Shown one piece after another: positions 62,727 to 64,000 of a DNA stretch of 64,000 nucleotides. Below the pieces are notes generated by a model, which worked only from the letters and a program-made list of their open reading frames with translations, was not told the origin of the DNA and ran no database searches. The position numbers and the translations under genes are program-made. The first letter of the stretch is position 1; the number at the start of each line of letters is the position of its first letter. The stretch is from Methanofollis fontis (GTDB taxonomy: Archaea; Halobacteriota; Methanomicrobia; Methanomicrobiales; Methanofollaceae): contig NZ_PGCL01000001.1 of assembly GCF_004297185.1 (NCBI RefSeq), forward strand, positions 620,001 to 684,000, in the 5' to 3' direction.

Positions 62727-62912
62727 TTAAATCTCGACTTCAAAGACCTCGGCATTCGGAGCGTTGTTTTTCACACTCTCAATCCCCTTCAGGCAGGATT
62801 CCCGGGATTTGTAGCCCTGGCTCACGGCAATGATCTGGCCGTTGGATGCCTTCAGCCTGAACCTGAACTCCCCACCCTTGTCGTGATAAACCTCGAATTT
62901 TCCTTTCGGCAT
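62727..62912 (-). CDS. small YegP/DUF1508 family protein
   Basis: The 61-residue protein is one DUF1508 unit: KFEVYHDKGGEFRFRLKASN, then SQGYKSRESCLKGIESVK. The family forms a small beta-beta-beta-alpha fold found in many bacteria and archaea, with no settled function. It has its own TATA box. Despite its size, the clean family match and promoter support a real gene. Confidence 0.85.
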   Translation of the reverse strand: MPKGKFEVYHDKGGEFRFRLKASNGQIIAVSQGYKSRESCLKGIESVKNNAPNAEVFEVEI

Positions 62913-62942
62913 TGTTGCACCGAACCTAAGGTGGAACGCTCA

Positions 62943-62953
62943 ATATTTAAATG
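62943..62953 (-). promoter_or_regulatory. TATA box of the YegP-like gene
   Basis: Reverse-strand ACATTTAAATATTG lies about 30-40 bases before the ATG at 62912. Confidence 0.55.
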
Positions 62954-63078
62954 TTTTTATTATTCCTCGGGGTTGTAATGGGACGGTTGTCTCAGCGCCC
63001 GATTTCATCCACTCCCCCGGTATCAGACTGCCCTGTTGTTTCGGTATTCCTATTACGGCAGGGCGCATAGATGGATCA

Positions 63079-64000
63079 ATGCACCTCATCTGCCCCTCAT
63101 GCGGTCATGGATGGGAGTATTCGGGGACCGCAATCCGACCGACCTGCCCGGTCTGCAAAAAAAGGGTCGGTCCGCGCGCAATGCGTTCACAGACGAGTTC
63201 GTTTGGCGTTTCAAAGCGCGAATGTCACGATTCAAGCGCCTTTTACCGCAGAAAAATCTATTCTGACCGGCTGGAGAGAGCAGGGGGGGAAGAAGGGGAG
63301 AATGAACTTCCCCCTGCCCTTCGGGATCAGATCCTCTGCATGGACAGCAGGCGGATGGAATCCCTCCCCGACCGGAGCGTGCACCTGATGGTCACATCGC
63401 CGCCCTACAATGTTGGCAAGTCTTATGACGACGACCTCGACCTGGGGGAGTACCGCGATCTCCTGCGCACCGTGCTTGCCGAAACCTGGCGGGTGCTCGT
63501 GCCAGGCGGACGGGTCTGCATCAATGTGGCTAATGTGGGCCGAAAACCCTACATCCCGTACCACAGTCATATCATCGGGCTGATGGAGGAGATCGGATTC
63601 CTGATGCGCGGGGAGATCATCTGGAACAAGGCCTCGGGCGCCGGCGTATCGACTGCATGGGGGAGCTGGTGCTCCGCCTCGAACCCCACCCTTCGGGACG
63701 TCCATGAATATATCCTGGTCTTCTCCAGGGGCACCTATAAACGGCCGAAACAGGGGCGTGAGGACACCATCAAGAGGGACGAATTCCTGGAATGGACGAA
63801 GAGTGTCTGGACATTCCCCACCGAATCGGCACGAAAGGTGGGTCATCCGGCCCCCTTCCCGGTCGAACTCCCGTACCGCTGCATCCAGCTCTACACCTAC
63901 CGGGGCGATGTCGTCCTGGACCCCTTCGCCGGTTCCGGGACCACCGGCGTCGCCGCCCTCAGGGCCGGACGTCACTTTGTCTGCATCGATTCCGATGAGG
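63079..64000 (+). CDS. zinc-ribbon DNA methyltransferase (3' end outside window)
   Basis: The frame is open from the ATG at 63079 to the window end, 307 residues. The N-terminus is a zinc ribbon, ICPSCGHGW to CPVCKKR (CxxC at residues 5/8 and 23/26). After a linker of about 45 residues comes a DNA amino-methyltransferase: motif IV MVTSPPYNVGKSYDD (about residue 108) precedes motif I DPFAGSGTTGVAAL (about 284), the beta-class order, with N6-adenine or N4-cytosine specificity. It may belong to a restriction-modification system or be solitary; the downstream side is not visible. Confidence 0.88.
   Translation, partial: MHLICPSCGHGWEYSGTAIRPTCPVCKKRVGPRAMRSQTSSFGVSKRECHDSSAFYRRKIYSDRLERAGGEEGENELPPALRDQILCMDSRRMESLPDRSVHLMVTSPPYNVGKSYDDDLDLGEYRDLLRTVLAETWRVLVPGGRVCINVANVGRKPYIPYHSHIIGLMEEIGFLMRGEIIWNKASGAGVSTAWGSWCSASNPTLRDVHEYILVFSRGTYKRPKQGREDTIKRDEFLEWTKSVWTFPTESARKVGHPAPFPVELPYRCIQLYTYRGDVVLDPFAGSGTTGVAALRAGRHFVCIDSDE

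Noticed and set aside
1-64000. CRISPR array, rRNA or tRNA genes
   Set aside because: Reading found no regularly spaced repeat-spacer pattern and no tRNA-like arm sets. Small RNA genes could still be missed by eye.

Overview
The window reads as a chromosome segment of a methanogenic archaeon, most likely of the order Methanomicrobiales (Methanofollis/Methanoculleus-like; the genus is my inference). Supporting signs are the component A2 gene atwA in one run with methanogenesis marker genes 3, 6, 5, 15, 17 and 7, a form III RuBisCO beside ribose-1,5-bisphosphate isomerase, CDC48, RadB, archaeal AspRS, archaeal short MetE, DUF2070 and DUF61 proteins, high GC, TATA-type promoters and T-tract terminators. 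About 60 intact protein genes and three broken genes can be supported. I saw no rRNA, tRNA or CRISPR array.

1-17.9 kb is mostly core: a truncated metallo-beta-lactamase-fold gene at the left edge, a CDF metal exporter, a membrane transglutaminase-like protein with an anchored partner, a cluster of GC-rich hairpin repeats, a lipoprotein, DUF2070, an ErcA-like dehydrogenase with a PAS protein, aspS-metE, a degenerate KaiC-like protein, an acyl-CoA ligase, CDC48 with an insertion in its second AAA module, and larC-radB.

17.9-23.6 kb is an AT-richer accessory island. It holds a 701-residue protein joining a tectonin-like beta-propeller to an M6-type metalloprotease without signal peptide, a broken IS1634-type transposase, two copies of a ~230 bp element, a FilR1-family regulator with a palindrome on its promoter, and a broken ISH3-type transposase.

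23.6-31.6 kb returns to host-like sequence: a two-gene ABC-2 exporter, dapF, a second membrane transglutaminase-like protein, more hairpin repeats, a stand-alone condensation-domain protein, and the RuBisCO/R15P isomerase pair of nucleoside salvage. 31.6-39.8 kb is the methanogenesis block, tightly packed and on one strand: HAD-like protein, atwA, six marker genes, and an AhpD-like protein. Its products are expected to mature or reactivate methyl-coenzyme M reductase, though most have no proven individual role.

39.9-47.6 kb is a glycogen-type alpha-glucan operon (GH57, two GT4 glycosyltransferases, debranching enzyme, APH-like kinase, HAD protein), preceded by a decayed paralogue of its own last gene. 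47.6-55.2 kb is a mix of membrane proteins, lipoproteins, a TudS-DUF1722 fusion, a UbiA prenyltransferase, a VOC protein, an M20 amidohydrolase and a methyltransferase. 55.3-59.6 kb is a MoxR-DUF58-VWA-membrane protein operon. The right end carries small conserved archaeal genes and a DNA methyltransferase with an N-terminal zinc ribbon that runs off the window.
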